The notes beneath the pieces are model-generated. The model was not told the DNA's origin, did not search any database, and saw only the letters and a program-made list of their open reading frames with translations. From positions 3,581,001 through 3,645,000 of the forward strand of contig JAGFBZ010000814.1 in the NCBI GenBank assembly GCA_018398805.1: a DNA stretch of 64,000 nt, given 5' to 3'. This DNA is from Hirundichthys speculiger (lineage: Eukaryota; Chordata; Actinopteri; Beloniformes; Exocoetidae). Both the position numbers and the translations under genes were made by a program. Numbering within the stretch: the first letter of the stretch is position 1; every line of letters starts with the position of its first letter. Shown here one piece after another: positions 60,730 through 64,000 of the stretch.

Positions 60730-63544
60730 CTGCAATTTAAACAAAATGTTTATTCAAATCAAAAAGGAAGAACTAGACAAAGGTTAAATCATTCAAAACA
60801 TTATATATTCATAGAATATCTATACATTGTCATGATTAAGAGACAAAAGAATAAAATAAAAACATAGAAACGGAGAATGAAGAAAAAGAAAATCAGTGAG
60901 TAATATTGCACTTTGTTTCTAAAATGTTTCAGATCCCATCACCGATGTTATTTATCTCTGAACATTTCAGCTCCTGCCTTTCTTTACTAGGTCAGGATTT
61001 TAGCTTACTTTTGACATTGGACTACTCTGAAGCCGAAGCAAATGGACTACTGAACTGACCAACCTGAACCAAATATGTAAGCTTATTCTTAAACGCATAG
61101 CTTGATTCAGTTTCCCTAAGAACAAAGAAAAAACAAAAAACGAACAAAGAACTGCAAACAGCTATTACATGAGTTTACCACCAAGGAATTATTTTGTCTA
61201 CTAACCCACGCAATTGAATTGTTTCTCAGGGGGAGGGGTGCTGATCAACAGCAGCCACCTCCAGGCCTGAGGATGAAGGAAGCCAAGAAGACAAATTCAA
61301 AAGGTTGCTGGAGAACAACCTGTATGAATGCCCAAAAACAAAACTGAAAAAGACAATAGTTGACCCTCATTGGCTTTAGAAAAACAATCTTGTCTCATCC
61401 AAAATGATTTTGTTTGCTTTAAAAGGACTTTTACTTTCTTCCCTTTTCGTCCTTTTGAATAAACATTGAAAGGTCAAAAACATACAGGTGTTGACGAACA
61501 TGACAAAAGAACACGAGTTAGAGCAGACACTGAAAAATGAAGAATCACGATCAGGTCTTTTCTGCATCAAGGCCACTAAGATAAGATCACTTTAATAATC
61601 TGCAGTCTGTTGATGACTGTCAGAAGCTGTTTATTTAGTTACCAGCAGGATCTTGATAAGAGCGTGCACACACATACTTGTGTTAGCTACGTTTCAAATA
61701 TGTAAACTTAAAAAGAAAATTACTAATATGAAAAAGACTGAATAATGCAGTAAAGTCCCACACAACACTGCTTTACTGAAAAACCTCTCTATTACCTAGT
61801 TAGTACCTATTCATTTTCCTCCAGACCTTCACCACTGAATACTATTTTTTTTCTTAATTTTCTTATCAAAAAAAAAAAAGTGCTGCTTTTTTGTCTTTTT
61901 TTTGACCGTGTCAAACTCCGGTTATAGGTGGTCTTTTGTATTGAATGAGTGAGAAAACCAATGTATTACTCATGTCAACTTGCTACTTCTTGTTCTGACC
62001 AGCCTTAACAGAGGTTTAGCAAAGTCCCCAGCTTTTCACTTGTGCTGGGTGTGCTTCTTTGCAGAAGCTGTGTCATTTCTTTTTTTCTTTTTTCTAACTA
62101 GCATTCTGGGCTCACTGGTCTGGTAAAAATCTGTCTGTTAGCTGCACACAGTAGGCAAGTGCAGCAGGACAAAAAGGGAATGTGATTCATCTCAGAAAGC
62201 TGCCGTACTTGTCTACGGGTCTCTTCTATCAAAATGAAATAATTATTAACAGTGCAATGAAAAAAAAAAAAAATCTCCTCTTTTTCAACCACTTGGCAAG
62301 TGAGAAAACAACCTGAGACAGTGCATTTTGGGCAGTTATGCAAGCCTGACTTGCCCTGAGATAAGGAGTAGAAGGGCTGCAAGCGAGTGGGGCCAGTTCC
62401 TCCACAATCTACCACCTTGTGTCACATGCACACAGTTCCTGTCAGTTACTACTTTAGTGGCAGATGCAGGACTGCAACCCTCCCAGTCCTAATCCAGAGC
62501 AACCTCAGAACTAAAAGATGGCCAAAAGCTATTCTATATGTGGAGCTAAATACAAGAACAAATTAGCAGAACTACACTACACAAGAGGAGGGAGGCCACA
62601 CTTAGATCCAAGCTTGGGAGGCAACATTTTTATCAAAAAGCTTCCGCAAGAAGATGGTGTACTGCAGTTGTAGTTAACCTCCAGGCCAGTCATTAATCAG
62701 CATATAATGAGGAAAAAAATAAGTTTCAAAAAAAAAAAAAAAAGAGAAAAGAAAAAGAGCTCAGTGCATTTTTCTTGTACTGTCCAGTCATTCGTTTTTC
62801 AAAAATCAAATCAAATTCCCAACATCGCTCAAAGTCATGCAGATGATACTCTCAAAGGTTAGGCCCGCAGCCTAATATTCTTAGTCTGGTGCTTGACAAA
62901 GCAGAAACCAAACTATTAGTGATTTTTAAAAAGCTGTTAAACAGAGCCACACAACTCAAGTAAAGAATAAAATGTGCAAAAGGAAATCCAAAATGAGGCA
63001 GATGGACCTAATCTTTGCTCTGTTGTTGACTAACTGCTGAAAGCTCTCAAACTGTGGTTGTAACTCCTCTCTTCATCCAGTTTTTAAGGTGATTCTGCTG
63101 CAGTCTGGACATGATTAGTCCTGTCCTTTGTGTCAGGAGCCATGTCCTTATGTGCCGCAAGTGCAGAAGAATCATGGGTGAAAAGGAGCTTGGCGAAGCC
63201 TTGGTCATTCTTGGTCGTCAACACTAATCACCAGGGCCGTCGCTAGTAGTGGGGTATTTTCCATACAGACTGAGTACACGTTCATCTGTACACGTCCCAC
63301 CCTCAGCTGGCTGATTCAGGAGGGAAGTGACACCCCAAACTCTGTTTCTGTTTCTCTCACTGAGGGAAGGCAGAAACAGATTTGTCCAACCCAACTCAAC
63401 TGGGGGCAAGTCTTTGTTGGTTGGTTGTTGTGTTTTCTCTTGAAGCATTGCGTGAACACTTTTATCTGAGAAAAACTGAAGCTGAGCCTTGCAATCAGGT
63501 TCCTTTTGGTTCCCCAAGTCAGTCAAGGGAATTCTGGGATACGC
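60730..63544 (-). other. arrdc3: arrdc3 3' UTR (probable, about 2.8 kb)
   Basis: The stretch runs from the arrdc3 stop codon to the first good minus-strand poly(A) signal of the region, an AATAAA at 60749-60754. Another AATAAA on the minus strand lies at 61630-61635 and could give a shorter form. It is AT-rich with A and T runs (61867, 62262, 62728). A long 3' UTR is normal for ARRDC3, a rapidly regulated transcript. No reading frame here is supported. Confidence 0.55.
60749..60754 (-). terminator. arrdc3: Probable poly(A) signal of arrdc3
   Basis: TTTATT on the + strand, AATAAA in the direction of arrdc3. It is followed in the transcript direction by a GT-containing stretch. It is the most distal candidate before the SINE. 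Confidence 0.5.
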
Positions 63545-63613
63545 TCAGCGTGATGGACAGGTATCAAGCCTGCGCTCCTCTGTGCGGCTGGTATGATCTG
63601 GGTTGGGATCGAC
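63545..63613 (-). CDS. arrdc3: arrdc3 last coding segment
   Basis: In the gene's direction the acceptor ctctctag is followed by 22 codons, VDPNPDHTSRTEERR then LDTCPSR and the stop TGA (63545-63547). DPNPD near the start and CPSR at the end match the C-terminus of vertebrate ARRDC3 as I recall it; the residues between them differ. The preceding intron is only 109 bp (63614-63722) and in phase 0, which joins cleanly to PPLYSE of the previous exon. Confidence 0.93.
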   Translation of the reverse strand, partial: VDPNPDHTSRTEERRLDTCPSR

Positions 63614-63722
63614 CTAGAGAGGGTAAGAGAAGAAAAACATCATGGGGTTGTTCATGAAGAGCTGGTTTCTCTAATGAGAAGACAAACTGAGACATGTGTG
63701 ACTCTCTGGACTTGGTGCTTAC

Positions 63723-63865
63723 CTCAGAGTACAGAGGAGGGGGCTGGAAGCGGAACTCATGAATATAGGCAAAGAGAGGTCCATCCAGTTCCTCTCGCAC
63801 TGCTGGGACATCCAGACAGCTCTGCCTTTGCTCTTCTGTCACAATTTCTGCATAGCTTGGAGGAG
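63723..63865 (-). CDS. arrdc3: arrdc3 penultimate coding exon with both PPxY motifs
   Basis: ARRDC3 is an alpha-arrestin that sits on endosomes and the plasma membrane. It recruits NEDD4-family ubiquitin ligases to cargo such as the beta2-adrenergic receptor and integrin beta4. This exon has two bases completing an Ala, then 47 codons: PPSYAEIVTEEQR, a variable stretch, then GPLFAYIHEFRFQPPPLYSE. PPSY (63852-63863) and PPLY (63729-63740) are the two WW-domain-binding motifs. LFAYIxEFRF is diagnostic of ARRDC3 rather than ARRDC2 or ARRDC4. Acceptor tcacacgcag, donor GAG|GTAAGC. It lies on the minus strand, convergent with adgrv1, as in mammals. Confidence 0.95.
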
Positions 63866-63955
63866 CTGCGTGTGAAAAAGTAACAATTCAGCTCTCTTGA
63901 AAATGAAATTTGATCAAAAAAACACATTTCAATCACGACAGAGATGCCAAATTAC

Positions 63956-64000
63956 CTTCAGGCCTCTCTGGCAGACCCATGCCCAGCCAGCTCATGCTGC
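63956..64000 (-). CDS. arrdc3: arrdc3 exon, 3' part only (continues beyond the window)
   Basis: Read towards lower coordinates the frame gives SMSWLGMGLPERPEA, where the last Ala is split with the next exon. The donor is GAAG|GTAAT, phase 1, and the following intron is 90 bp (63866-63955). LPERPEAPPSYAE across the junction matches the ARRDC3 tail that follows the arrestin fold. The arrestin-N and arrestin-C domains lie outside the window. Confidence 0.9.

Noticed and set aside
63224..63526. 100-codon minus-strand frame beside arrdc3
   Set aside because: It lies downstream of the arrdc3 stop within the 3' UTR and in a different context; no similarity to known proteins.

Overview
This is a vertebrate, almost certainly teleost fish, genomic window. 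Coding exons are short and bounded by GT-AG splice sites. They sit in long AT-rich introns full of fish-type repeats: Tc1-like transposons, hAT elements and MITEs, a Rex1-type LINE tail, a tRNA-derived SINE, and CA, TA and poly-G microsatellites. There are no prokaryotic-style genes or operons, and nearly all of the roughly 60-180 codon open frames are chance.

Region 1-42,960 (+ strand) is the 3' end of adgrv1 (VLGR1/GPR98), the very large adhesion GPCR. Nine exons join in phase: 935-1095, 1227-1327, 16298-16414, 21690-21868, 24729-24886, 30172-30293, 37169-37354, 39031-39208 and 42468-42586. They encode 439 residues: the end of the GAIN domain with its GPS autoproteolysis site, the seven membrane helices, and a cytoplasmic tail of about 144 residues ending in a class I PDZ ligand (DTHL). 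A poly(A) signal lies at 42933. Intron 2 is about 15 kb.

Region 42,960-60,730 is intergenic. I find no supported gene there. It holds a Rex1 LINE 3' fragment, a TTAA-flanked transposon with a nested hAT fragment, two hAT MITEs, an L2-tail-like repeat carrying a perfect 16-bp hairpin, an internally deleted Tc1 element, a SINE and several simple repeats.

Region 60,730-64,000 (- strand) is the 3' end of arrdc3, an alpha-arrestin adaptor. It comprises the last three coding exons (63956-64000 continuing out of the window, 63723-63865, 63545-63613) with both PPxY motifs, and a probable 2.8-kb 3' UTR. The genes converge tail to tail, the same order and orientation as human ADGRV1-ARRDC3, which supports both identifications.

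The two genes are not known to act together. ADGRV1 works at stereocilia ankle links and the photoreceptor periciliary complex. ARRDC3 links receptors to NEDD4-family ubiquitin ligases. I found no convincing novel biological system. The items most worth checking are structural: a probable template-switch palindrome, two fold-back hAT copies in opposite orientation in one intron, two unexplained intronic hairpins, a nested transposon, and relics of BED-finger transposases with target-site duplications still visible.
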